From an uncultured Duncaniella sp. (GTDB taxonomy: Bacteria; Bacteroidota; Bacteroidia; Bacteroidales; Muribaculaceae): 64,000 bases of DNA. The notes under the pieces are model-generated. The model had not been told where the DNA came from. It ran no database searches and saw only the letters and a program-made list of their open reading frames with translations. This document shows, piece after piece, positions 52,215 through 60,645 of the stretch (position 1 is its first letter; every line of letters starts with the position of its first letter). The position numbers and the translations under genes are program-made. Location of the stretch: the NCBI GenBank assembly GCA_910587515.1, contig CAJULW010000033.1, forward strand, positions 124,001-188,000, written 5' to 3'.

Positions 52215-52640
52215 ATGAACGAGGTAAGAATTGATAAGTGGCTTTGGGCTATGCGTATTTTTAAAACACGCACGATAGCGACAGAAGCCTGTAAAAAAGG
52301 TCGTGTGTATGTCGGCAACGCCATCGCGAAGCCGTCGCGGACCATAAAGCCAGGTGATGTTGTCAATGTCCGGAAACCTCCGGTGACGTATTCTTTCAAA
52401 GTGCTTGCATTGGCCCAGAATCGTCTTGGAGCCAAACTCGTTCCAGACTACATGGAAAACATAACGCCTAAAAGTGAACTTGACCTCCTTGAAGTTGTCA
52501 AGATATCAGGATTCATAGACCGACGCAAGGGACTTGGCCGTCCTACCAAACGCGAAGGTCGCGACCTCGCCCAATTTACAGAATCGATGTCTGACGGTTG
52601 GGATATGGATTTTCTTGACGACCTTGATGATGAGGAGTAA
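52215..52640 (+). CDS. hslR: S4-domain RNA-binding heat-shock protein (HslR type)
   Basis: 141 residues. The S4 domain covers about 3-65: VRIDKWLWAMRIFKTRTIATEACKKGRVYV. Acidic residues form the C-terminus (DLDDEE). HslR recycles stalled 50S subunits carrying peptidyl-tRNA, which fits its location directly behind pth. It ends 21 bp before the convergent lptB. Confidence 0.88.
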   Translation: MNEVRIDKWLWAMRIFKTRTIATEACKKGRVYVGNAIAKPSRTIKPGDVVNVRKPPVTYSFKVLALAQNRLGAKLVPDYMENITPKSELDLLEVVKISGFIDRRKGLGRPTKREGRDLAQFTESMSDGWDMDFLDDLDDEE

Positions 52641-52661
52641 AGAGAGATTTTTAACCGTAAT

Positions 52662-53468
52662 TTATTCTGTAGGATAATCGAATTTCTTGCGATAGAACAT
52701 AAAATCACGTCCGAGATATTTCTCTCTTACGGTGGGATTTTCTGCAAGTTCTTCCGACGTGCCTTGAAAAAGTATTTTACCCTCGAAAAGAAGATAGGCT
52801 CGGTCAGTGATACGCAGAGTTTCCTGGGCGTTATGGTCAGTGATCAGTATACCGATGTTCTTCTCTTTTAGGTGATAGACAACCGACTGGATATCCTCCA
52901 CAGCGATAGGGTCGACTCCTGCGAACGGTTCGTCAAGCATGATGAACTTCGGGTCTATGGCAAGGCAACGGGCTATTTCCGTACGTCTGCGCTCTCCACC
53001 GGATAATTGGTCTCCAAGATTATGTCTCACTTTTTCAAGGCTGAATTCCGCTATCAGACTCTCAAGCTTGTCCCTCTGATACTCGGCTGAAGTGTTTGTC
53101 ATCTGTAAAACAGCCTTTATATTGTTTTCGACTGAAAGTTTACGGAACACGCTTGGTTCCTGTGCGAGATACCCAATGCCGTTCTGAGCGCGTTTATATA
53201 CGGGATATTTAGTGATATTGAGGTCGTTAAGGAAAATTTGTCCCTCATTCGGAGTGATAAGCCCCACGGTCATATAAAATGTGGTGGTTTTCCCGGCTCC
53301 GTTTGGACCGAGAAGACCTACGATTTCACCTTGTGTCACATTGATCGACACATGGTTGGCAACGGTACGTTTGCCATATTTTTTTACGAGATTATCCGTA
53401 CGGAGCACCATTTTGTCCGGTGTCCCCATAGGATATGAGGAGGGTTGCATCTCTTCCATCTGTTCCAT
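52662..53468 (-). CDS. lptB: LPS export ABC transporter ATP-binding protein
   Basis: 268 residues. Walker A is LLGPNGAGKTT, the signature LSGGERRRTEIARCL, Walker B IMLDEPFAGVDP, and the H-loop ITDHN. The N-terminal ~20 residues are an extension (MEQMEEMQPSSYPMG) not part of the fold. LptB powers LptFG in moving lipopolysaccharide to the outer membrane. No lptF/G genes are adjacent. It follows udk by 11 bp. Confidence 0.93.
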   Translation of the reverse strand: MEQMEEMQPSSYPMGTPDKMVLRTDNLVKKYGKRTVANHVSINVTQGEIVGLLGPNGAGKTTTFYMTVGLITPNEGQIFLNDLNITKYPVYKRAQNGIGYLAQEPSVFRKLSVENNIKAVLQMTNTSAEYQRDKLESLIAEFSLEKVRHNLGDQLSGGERRRTEIARCLAIDPKFIMLDEPFAGVDPIAVEDIQSVVYHLKEKNIGILITDHNAQETLRITDRAYLLFEGKILFQGTSEELAENPTVREKYLGRDFMFYRKKFDYPTE

Positions 53469-53479
53469 ATTGTTTTTTT

Positions 53480-54100
53480 TCAGGAATTAGACCGTTTTAA
53501 CCGAGATTCGATATAATCTGTGAGCAATTGTATTGCCACAACATTGCTGCCGCCTTGCGGCACGATAAGGTCTGCGTGACGTTTTGACGGCTCGATATAC
53601 ATTTCGTGCATGGGTTTTAGAATATCCTGATAGCGGTTGAGAACCATGATCGGAGTCCGGCCACGCTCGACACAGTCTCGTGCGATCACGCGAATCAGAC
53701 GCTCATCGGCAGCAGCGTCCACAAAAACTTTTACATCCATCATATCCCGCAACACCGGATCGGTAAGAACCAATATTCCCTCCACTATGACCACTTCCCG
53801 TGGTTTTACGGTGATTGTTTCCTCTTGACGTGTGCAGGTTAGATAGGAATAAGTCGGCATTTCGATATTACGACCCTCTTTAAGTCGTTTTATATGCTCT
53901 ACAAGCAGACTCCACTCGATTGCAGCAGGTTCGTCAAAATTTATTTTACTACGTTCTTCAACCGGGATGTGGCTTGAATCCTTATAATAGGAATCCTGTG
54001 GCAATACAGCGACTTCTCCTGCTGGAAGACTGTTGATTATCTTGTTGACTACAGTGGTTTTGCCTGAACCGGTACCTCCTGCTATGCCGATGATTAACAT
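53480..54100 (-). CDS. udk: Uridine kinase
   Basis: 206 residues. Walker A GIAGGTGSGKTTVV; QDSYYKDSSHIPVEERSKINFDEPAAIEW binds the nucleoside; VIVEGILVLTDPVLRDMMDVKVFVD is the core strand. It phosphorylates uridine and cytidine in salvage. A consensus promoter lies at 54144-54175. Confidence 0.95.
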   Translation of the reverse strand: MLIIGIAGGTGSGKTTVVNKIINSLPAGEVAVLPQDSYYKDSSHIPVEERSKINFDEPAAIEWSLLVEHIKRLKEGRNIEMPTYSYLTCTRQEETITVKPREVVIVEGILVLTDPVLRDMMDVKVFVDAAADERLIRVIARDCVERGRTPIMVLNRYQDILKPMHEMYIEPSKRHADLIVPQGGSNVVAIQLLTDYIESRLKRSNS

Positions 54101-54143
54101 GATGAAATTTTTGTAGGATAGATATATGGACGTAAAATTAATG

Positions 54144-54175
54144 CAAAGTTAACAGCCTTGGACTTATTATCCAAA
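54144..54175 (-). promoter_or_regulatory. Promoter of udk-lptB
   Basis: TTTG (54175-54172), 20 bp, TAACTTTG (54151-54144) on the minus strand; the udk ATG is 43 bp downstream. Confidence 0.75.
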
Positions 54176-54250
54176 TCGTATGACCTTCAAACATGACAAT
54201 TATAACAGATAAATTCGCGGGCACATTGATGAACTGAAATGAGAGTCTAT

Positions 54251-54295
54251 AAAAATCGCGACCGTAGGAACTCTTCCGTGCCCTATAGTCGCGAT
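54251..54295 (-). terminator. Terminator after the tyrosine recombinase gene
   Basis: An outer stem (54255-54262 with 54288-54295) of 8 bp plus an inner GTAGG/CCTAT stem, followed on the minus strand by TTTTTATAG. It lies just downstream of the recombinase stop. Confidence 0.75.
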
Positions 54296-54325
54296 ACTGC
54301 AATATCATGTATGGTAAGTCTCTGT

Positions 54326-55555
54326 TTACTGGCTTTCGGATATTTGATTTTCCAAACTATTAAGGATCATATAGTTCGCTCTGTCAACAGATGACGTCTC
54401 TATGGAAGCGAGATATATTCGTGTTGTCGATTCTGAACCATGCCCCATGCCCTGACTTATAATGTTCATAGGTATACCGTTTGTCTGGGCGGCTGTTGCC
54501 CATGAATGGCGGGCGCAATAAAGAGTCAAATGAGTACTCATCCCGGCAAGAGACGCCACTTTTTTGAGATCGCGGTTTATCTTGTATGCCGCGTTACGGT
54601 AGGCATAACGAGGATTTGAGCGTGGATTACGGATTATAGGGAAAAGATAGTCAGTCGTATTGATTGGATATTTGTCTATGATCAATTGCATTTCATTAGT
54701 CCATTTTAGAGTGATAGTCTGGCCTGTTTTGTGTCGCCTATAAGTCAGATAACCGTTCTGAAGATCGCTTTTAAGCGTAAAAGCCATGTCGATGAAACTC
54801 ATTCCGCGGGTGAAAAAACTGAGCATAAACATGTCTCGTGCAAAATCAAGTGATGGAGAATAAGACAGATCCATATTTTTTATTCGTTGCAACGAATTGA
54901 TCGGGATAGCTCGTTTGAGAGTCTTGTCAATACCAGTGTAGACGTTTTTGAAAAGATTGCGGTGTGCTATCAGTGCACCACATTCACCTGCCCGGTTATA
55001 AATGGCTCTCATGATTCTCATGTAAAACGAAGTTGTGTTAGGTACAAGATGTTTTGACTTTAGATAAGCTTCATAGTCTGAGATCGTTGTTGGACACAGA
55101 TTGTCGATAACGAAATTTCTGTCGTTTATGAACTTTATGAAACTGTTGAGTGCCGATTTATATGAACCTGCCGTCCCGATTTTACCGCGTTTTACCATAT
55201 CGCTTATTTCATTGCTCATGAAATTGAAAATTGAAAATCGTGAGATATATGTGTGATACTCGGCTACGAGGTCGTCAGCGGTATAATCGGGAAATCGTGT
55301 GCCGAGTCTGTTTGCGATCCATAAGGCGCGTTCTTTTTCAAATGATATGGATTCATTTATTTCGGTGAGCCTTTTTGCTCTTTGATCGTGCCGTACAATC
55401 TTGATGTTACCTTTGCGTTCGTCCCATTCGGACTTGGATATTCTGTGTTCGGTCTGTATTTGGCGCACCTTGCGGCCGTGTATGATTTGCAGGTAGAGTT
55501 TTCCTTCTTTTCCGTCAGTGGATGATGAACGGAATTTCACCTTTATGCTTGTCAT
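54326..55555 (-). CDS. Tyrosine recombinase/integrase (Bacteroidota Arm-DNA-binding type)
   Basis: 409 residues. An Arm-DNA-bind domain (about 1-95, KVKFRSSSTDGKEGKLYLQI), a SAM-like core-binding domain (about 105-200) and the catalytic domain (about 215-395) are in the usual order. Catalytic residues seen: Arg in SFFTRGMSFIDMAF, Lys in YRRHKTGQT, Arg in YCARHSWAT, His in GHGSESTTR and the Tyr nucleophile in RIYLA. This subgroup includes site-specific invertases that switch surface genes as well as integrases of mobile elements. Here it stands alone between udk and rodA without other element genes, att repeats or a tRNA target. An 18-bp inverted repeat precedes it. Confidence 0.9.
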   Translation of the reverse strand: MTSIKVKFRSSSTDGKEGKLYLQIIHGRKVRQIQTEHRISKSEWDERKGNIKIVRHDQRAKRLTEINESISFEKERALWIANRLGTRFPDYTADDLVAEYHTYISRFSIFNFMSNEISDMVKRGKIGTAGSYKSALNSFIKFINDRNFVIDNLCPTTISDYEAYLKSKHLVPNTTSFYMRIMRAIYNRAGECGALIAHRNLFKNVYTGIDKTLKRAIPINSLQRIKNMDLSYSPSLDFARDMFMLSFFTRGMSFIDMAFTLKSDLQNGYLTYRRHKTGQTITLKWTNEMQLIIDKYPINTTDYLFPIIRNPRSNPRYAYRNAAYKINRDLKKVASLAGMSTHLTLYCARHSWATAAQTNGIPMNIISQGMGHGSESTTRIYLASIETSSVDRANYMILNSLENQISESQ

Positions 55556-55567
55556 TTTTTTGCCCGT

Positions 55568-55622
55568 AATTTACTATAGAGGTTGATTAATCGCAAAAGT
55601 TAAACAACCTCTATAGTAAATT
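55568..55622. repeat. 18-bp perfect inverted repeat upstream of the recombinase
   Basis: AATTTACTATAGAGGTTG at 55568-55585 and its exact inverse complement at 55605-55622, with 19 bp between. The 55-bp element starts 12 bp before the recombinase ATG. The spacer contains TAACTTTTG on the minus strand, one base longer than a -7 box. No T-run follows on the minus strand, so it is not an ordinary rodA terminator. Confidence 0.8.
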
Positions 55623-55664
55623 TATCGGTAAAAGTCTCGTAGGGTAGTGGTGGCTTTGGTTTTA

Positions 55665-57125
55665 TCAGAATGACCGTTCTCTTCTTGATGCGTCTATTCT
55701 TAATAGTATAAAAAGGAGGAATGTGAATCCCCATAGGGATGACCCTCCGTAACTGAAAAATGGCAGAGGTATGCCGATCACCGGACATAAACCTATGACC
55801 ATTCCGATATTGATGGAGATATGAAATATCAGATAGCTTGCCACACAATAGGCGTACACACGTCCGAACACAGTTGGCTGTCGTTCAGCTATAGTTATGA
55901 TACGGAGTATAAGTATAAGAAACAGTAATATTACAGTCGCAGATCCTACGAGACCCTCTTCCTCGCCTACGGTACAGAATATGAAGTCTGTATGTTGTTC
56001 CGGAACATATTTCAGTTTTGTTTGAGTCCCATTGAGAAATCCCTTCCCGAAAAGGCCGCCAGACCCGATCGCAATCTTTGATTGGTTAACGTTGTAACCG
56101 GCTCCACGCAAATCCTCCTCCATTCCGAGCGCAACTTTGATACGCATTTGTTGGTGGGGTTGAAGAATGGACGTGAAAGCATAGTTGACAGAAAACAAGA
56201 ACACCACCGCTGCCGCCGCTGTGCCGACTGTGATTAGTAGTTTACGGGCGGGGCTTTTGAACATCAGCAACGTACAGTATACGAGAGAGACCGTTATTAT
56301 GGAAATAAAAAATATGGTTCCCGGTATCGTGATCCCGCAGATTTCAAGAATAGTGGCGATCGCACCGGATACGACAAACCAAAGAAAAACATTGCGGGCA
56401 GCGACAAAATCTTTACAATAGATAGCAAGCATGGCTACTATAAGCACCATGATCATGATAAATACGGCCGCCTGGCCCGATGGAATGCCTAATAGGAGAG
56501 AGCCGGTAAATTTTACCGCTACGACGAAAAAAGTAACCGCACAAAGAGCCGCAAGCAAAACGAGGCCACTCATGCCTTCTCTGTATAGGACAAAGAACAA
56601 CGACAGATATACAAGTGCCGAGCCTGTCTCCTTTTGAGCCAAAATGAGAACCACAGGTAAGAAAATTACCATCAACGCGAGCATATAGTTTTTTCTGGAA
56701 GCGTTGAGAACGAAATTATAGCTTGAAAATAATTTGGCGAGACATAACGCTGTAGCGAATTTCCCGAATTCAGCCGGTTGAAGACTCATAGGCCCTATCA
56801 CAAGCCAGGAGCGTGAACCCTTGATGTCAGGTGCGATGAATATAGTTATTAAAAGCAAAAATAATACACTTCCGTAAATGACGTAAGCATAATTTTCGTA
56901 AACCCTGACATCGATAAGCAATAAGACAAGTCCTAAAAGAAGCGAAAGACCTATCCATCTGAATTGTTTGCCGGAAAATTCTGCGAAACTCAGCATATTG
57001 GCATGGTCAAAATCATAACTCGCGGCATAAATGCTGACCATCCCGGCCATAACCAGGATAATATAAAGGATGACTGTGAACCAGTCCACATGTTTCAATA
57101 CTGTGCTGCCTTTCTCGTTCTGCAC
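55665..57125 (-). CDS. rodA: Rod-shape SEDS glycosyltransferase
   Basis: 486 residues from a GTG start, with about ten to twelve membrane helices. SEDS motifs: LQPAEFGKFATALCLAKLF, IAIGSGGLFGKGFLNGTQTKLKYVPEQHTDFIF with the catalytic-region Asp and GIPLPFFSYGGSSLWGF at the end. Longer than typical RodA because of an insertion of hydrophobic segments at about 215-330. It polymerises lipid II in the elongasome with PBP2, encoded 18 bp upstream. Confidence 0.95.
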   Translation of the reverse strand: MQNEKGSTVLKHVDWFTVILYIILVMAGMVSIYAASYDFDHANMLSFAEFSGKQFRWIGLSLLLGLVLLLIDVRVYENYAYVIYGSVLFLLLITIFIAPDIKGSRSWLVIGPMSLQPAEFGKFATALCLAKLFSSYNFVLNASRKNYMLALMVIFLPVVLILAQKETGSALVYLSLFFVLYREGMSGLVLLAALCAVTFFVVAVKFTGSLLLGIPSGQAAVFIMIMVLIVAMLAIYCKDFVAARNVFLWFVVSGAIATILEICGITIPGTIFFISIITVSLVYCTLLMFKSPARKLLITVGTAAAAVVFLFSVNYAFTSILQPHQQMRIKVALGMEEDLRGAGYNVNQSKIAIGSGGLFGKGFLNGTQTKLKYVPEQHTDFIFCTVGEEEGLVGSATVILLFLILILRIITIAERQPTVFGRVYAYCVASYLIFHISINIGMVIGLCPVIGIPLPFFSYGGSSLWGFTFLLFILLRIDASRRERSF

Positions 57126-57143
57126 CTTGATATAATTTTATAA

Positions 57144-59006
57144 CTAATGCTTCTTTGTTCCTGCGAATTGAATGGTGTTTGATTGCAACATTCTTTCTTC
57201 AAGATATTTTCTTTCGGGAGGTATGTGCCCGCGCAGATATCGTTCCATGACCAACGAGCCGATAGGCACACCGAATGTCGCACCGAACCCAGCGTTTTCC
57301 ACGTATACCGCTATCGCTATCTTTGGATCGTGGTATGGCGCGAATCCCATGAATGCCGAGTGGTCGCGTCCGTGTGGATTCTGGGCCGTTCCTGTTTTGC
57401 CGCAAACCTCGATATCGGCAAGATTCGCTAATCTGCATGTGCCTCCGGTGACAGCCATCCGCATACCTTCCGCTATATCGTTATACCAATGTGAAGCCAC
57501 AGTTGGCGTATGTGTCTCGATATATTCTTTTGGTACAACAGTATCCTGTATCTCTTTTACGACATGTGGCGTTATGTAATGTCCCCTGTTTGCTATCGTC
57601 GCACACAGGTTGGCTATCTGGAGTGGGGTGGCAAGTATTTCACCCTGCCCGATAGAAATAGAAATAATCGTGTTTGCGCTCCAATGACCTGCACCGTACC
57701 ATTTATTATAGAATTCTACGTTGGGAATGAATCCCCTGTATTCTCCCGGCAGATCTATCCCGAGTTTATAGCCGTAGCCCATGGATACCATGTGTTTTTT
57801 CCAGATATCGAATGCATTGGCCGACGAACCGTACTTGCTCCGCTTATCCACCATAGCTTTGAATCCCCAACAAAAATAAGCGTTGCAGGATGTCTGTAGC
57901 GCAGGTTTTAGAGGTAAAGGCGAGCCATGTCCGTGGCAACCTACGCGCAAACCACCTGATATAAAACCATGTGCACATGGAAACATCGTCCCTGTCGTGA
58001 TTATTCCTTCCTCAAGCAATATAAGTCCTTGTGTCGGTTTGAACGTCGAGCCTGGAGGATACGTGGCCTGGATTGCGCGGTTAAACAAAGGTTTGTCCGG
58101 ATCTCTCATCATCTCGTTATAATTGTTGCCGCGTTCGCGACCGACAAGAAGTCTGGGATCGTAGCTTGGTGATGATACAAGACATAGGACTTCTCCTGTC
58201 GACGGTTCTATAGCCACGACAGCACCTTTCTTATTCATCATCAATGATTCAGCGTATTGTTGCAACTCTATGTCGAGCGACAGCTTTATATTCTTGCCGG
58301 CTACAGCGTCACGGTCAAGAGCGCCTTCCTCGTATCGTCCTTGTATTCTGCCGAGAGCGTCTCGCATCAATACTTCCGCTCCCTTTTTCCCTCGTAGAAA
58401 CCGCTCGTAGGTGTGTTCGATGCCGATATCGCCAATATAGTCTCCCGGCATATAATAAGCGTCTTTGTCAATATCTTTCTGGGCGACTTCCCGAATGTTG
58501 CCCAATACGTTAGCCGCGCTCCGGTAATTGTATTCGCGCAATATTCTTTTCTGGATATAGAAACCGGGGAAACGGTAGAGTTTTTCCTGAAGACGTCCGT
58601 ACTCTTCAGCAGTAAGGTGCGTCAACAGCCGTTGGGGAGAATAAGATGAGTAACCTGGATTGCGACGTCTGTCTTTCATATCGACAAAGCGTTTCCGAAG
58701 ATCTTCGGGCGTGATGTTCAGTGTCCGGCAGAAGTCAACCGTATCGAATTGCTTGACGTCACGAGGGATCACCATTACATCGTAGGCCGGTTGGTTGTAA
58801 ACCACAAGCCGTCCTTCACGGTCATATATTATACCGCGTGACGGATAGACAGCCTTGCGAAGAAACGCGTTGGAGTCGGCATATTCTTTGTATTTGGAGT
58901 CGAGAACCTGTAGGCTGAAAAGCCGGACTATATAAATCAAGGCGATAATCACTATGAAACCGCCGATCACGTACCGTCGTTTCTCGAGATTATAGTCTTT
59001 TCTCAC
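57144..59006 (-). CDS. mrdA: Penicillin-binding protein 2 (elongasome transpeptidase)
   Basis: 620 residues from a GTG start that overlaps the mreD end by 17 bp. One membrane helix (about 12-33), a dimerisation domain, then the transpeptidase with Ser320-xx-Lys323 in PPGSTFKP, SCN and CGKTGTAQNPHG (KTG). It crosslinks peptidoglycan during elongation, partnered with RodA, and is the target of mecillinam-type beta-lactams in other bacteria. Confidence 0.96.
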   Translation of the reverse strand: MRKDYNLEKRRYVIGGFIVIIALIYIVRLFSLQVLDSKYKEYADSNAFLRKAVYPSRGIIYDREGRLVVYNQPAYDVMVIPRDVKQFDTVDFCRTLNITPEDLRKRFVDMKDRRRNPGYSSYSPQRLLTHLTAEEYGRLQEKLYRFPGFYIQKRILREYNYRSAANVLGNIREVAQKDIDKDAYYMPGDYIGDIGIEHTYERFLRGKKGAEVLMRDALGRIQGRYEEGALDRDAVAGKNIKLSLDIELQQYAESLMMNKKGAVVAIEPSTGEVLCLVSSPSYDPRLLVGRERGNNYNEMMRDPDKPLFNRAIQATYPPGSTFKPTQGLILLEEGIITTGTMFPCAHGFISGGLRVGCHGHGSPLPLKPALQTSCNAYFCWGFKAMVDKRSKYGSSANAFDIWKKHMVSMGYGYKLGIDLPGEYRGFIPNVEFYNKWYGAGHWSANTIISISIGQGEILATPLQIANLCATIANRGHYITPHVVKEIQDTVVPKEYIETHTPTVASHWYNDIAEGMRMAVTGGTCRLANLADIEVCGKTGTAQNPHGRDHSAFMGFAPYHDPKIAIAVYVENAGFGATFGVPIGSLVMERYLRGHIPPERKYLEERMLQSNTIQFAGTKKH

Positions 59007-59511
59007 TTTTCGGTGTCATGAAACTGTCAATACCTATCATCAGAGCCATGGATAGAATCGTACTGAATACTATACGTAGCAATAGACGGACGGGATTGAA
59101 GAATGTGAATGCTTCGATTATGAATATAAGGGAACAATATAGGAAAGTCATTGTGAGGAGATATTTCAGATATGTCGCTGTTCCCAATGACTGCATTGAC
59201 GGTTCGGGACGTGTCATGTCTTCCTCTCGCGGGACATAGAGGCGGAGTATCGGTTTTCGCATCATGGCCTCTATCGTACAGGCAAGAGTGTTCATTCCGT
59301 ATGTATCGGAAAATATATCTACGACAAAACCGAGAAAAAATCCGATTGTAAGCACATGGTTGACCGAAAGTGTGATCGGAAGGCGCACCAGCATATAGAT
59401 GAACACCATAGGCACGGCCACGTTGAAAAGACAGATGTGATTAAAAACTACAACCTGTGTCAGAATAAGTGCGACTCCTAAGATAATGAACTGAATGACC
59501 GCCTTGCTCAT
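58990..59511 (-). CDS. mreD: Rod shape-determining protein MreD
   Basis: 173 residues with about five to six membrane helices (for instance VIQFIILGVALILTQVVVFN and HVLTIGFFLGFVVDIFSDTYGMNTLACTIEA). The FxxGxxxD pattern in the third helix region is typical of MreD. Member of the MreBCD complex; position between mreC and mrdA confirms it. Confidence 0.9.
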   Translation of the reverse strand: MSKAVIQFIILGVALILTQVVVFNHICLFNVAVPMVFIYMLVRLPITLSVNHVLTIGFFLGFVVDIFSDTYGMNTLACTIEAMMRKPILRLYVPREEDMTRPEPSMQSLGTATYLKYLLTMTFLYCSLIFIIEAFTFFNPVRLLLRIVFSTILSMALMIGIDSFMTPKSEKRL

Positions 59512-59557
59512 CTCTGTATTGTTTGTTGCATGATGTTGTTGTACGGTGACATACGGA

Positions 59558-60412
59558 TCAGTTTACGTTTTTTACCTCGAATTCTTTTTCGACTGTCGCG
59601 AGTTCGTCTTTCATGTTGTCGCGTATCACTCTCACGGTCGATAGGGTGGAAAAATCGGTAAACAGCTTAATACGTAGTGTATAAAAATTGTCCTCTCGGT
59701 CGCGTGAGCCTGAAATAATGGTTCCGACAGGAACTCCTTCGGGAAATACCGAGGAATATCCGCTTGTCACGATCGTGTCGCCTTTTATGAATTTGGCGTG
59801 TTTAGGTAACTCCTCGAGTATTGCCTCGCCCGGATCGCGACCGTCCCATACCAAAGATCCCACTTGCTCCTCTCCCTTGACTTTGCAGGAGAGCCGAAGG
59901 TAGGGGTTGAGTACTGAAATCAGGCGTGCCGTGTGATCTCCTACGATATTGACTATACCAACGATTCCGTTCTGGTCGATTACACCCATCTCTGGTTCGA
60001 CCCCGTCAAGACGCCCTTTCTCTATGGTGATATAATTATGCGAGCGGTTTATGGAGTTATTTATCACATGGGCTATGAGAAAATTGTAGCGTGACAATGC
60101 CGAATCGACGGTCATTGTGTCCGCATACAGTTGTTGTTGATAGTCACGTATGACATTTTTTAGCTTGTATATCTCAAGCTCAAGATCTGAATTACGACGC
60201 TGGAGATCTTCGTTTATGTCGCGAAGCGAAAAATAAGACGTAACGCTGTTTGTCGCCCGGTATACTCCTGAGGAAACAACGTTGGCCGATGAAAGATAGA
60301 CATGATGCTGAAACGGATTGCGAGTGAACAGCAACGCAAATCCGGCCACCAGATATATGGCAAACAGAAACCATGAGCTGTACTTGACGAAAAACTTTAG
60401 TAGCTCGCTCAA
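59558..60412 (-). CDS. mreC: Rod shape-determining protein MreC
   Basis: 284 residues from a TTG start; a stop lies three codons upstream in frame and no ATG is available, so the TTG is well supported. One membrane helix (about 10-28), a coiled coil (about 60-95) and the beta-barrel MreC core (ENDOMAP: VGVIDQNGIVGIV, LVWDGRDPGEAILEELPKHAKFIKGDTIVTSGYSSVFPEGVPVGTI) follow. It links MreB with the periplasmic synthases. mreB lies 233 bp upstream. Confidence 0.9.
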   Translation of the reverse strand: MSELLKFFVKYSSWFLFAIYLVAGFALLFTRNPFQHHVYLSSANVVSSGVYRATNSVTSYFSLRDINEDLQRRNSDLELEIYKLKNVIRDYQQQLYADTMTVDSALSRYNFLIAHVINNSINRSHNYITIEKGRLDGVEPEMGVIDQNGIVGIVNIVGDHTARLISVLNPYLRLSCKVKGEEQVGSLVWDGRDPGEAILEELPKHAKFIKGDTIVTSGYSSVFPEGVPVGTIISGSRDREDNFYTLRIKLFTDFSTLSTVRVIRDNMKDELATVEKEFEVKNVN

Positions 60413-60498
60413 CTTTTTTGATTATGCTTTTGAAGATTGATTTGAAAAAGTCGACCGGTTTGTCCGGGGATATATGTGTAATCCGCAGATAGTGTCGC

Positions 60499-60614
60499 GT
60501 CAAAACCGGATATATGACCGGATTTTATCGGTCAGAGGAAAGCTATATTTTGGGATATATAGACTTGTCATGAATGATTGCCGTTATAGCATTAGCCCTA
60601 TATCCGGTTTTGAC
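60499..60614. repeat. 16-bp perfect inverted repeat in the mreB-mreC gap
   Basis: GTCAAAACCGGATATA at 60499-60514 and its inverse complement at 60599-60614, separated by 84 bp. The interval also holds a small GACCG/CGGTC hairpin (60516-60533). It lies entirely in the 233-bp non-coding gap between mreB and mreC. Confidence 0.75.
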
Positions 60615-60645
60615 ACAATTTTAATAGATCTTGTGTCCGTAAATA

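Noticed and set aside
55568..55622. Inverted repeat as an inverton switching a promoter
   Set aside because: The spacer is only 19 bp, much smaller than known invertible promoters. A recombination or operator site remains possible and is reported as a finding.
54101..55664. Integrated mobile element carried by the recombinase
   Set aside because: Only one gene is present, with no cargo, relaxase, direct repeats or neighbouring tRNA. The flanking genes appear intact.
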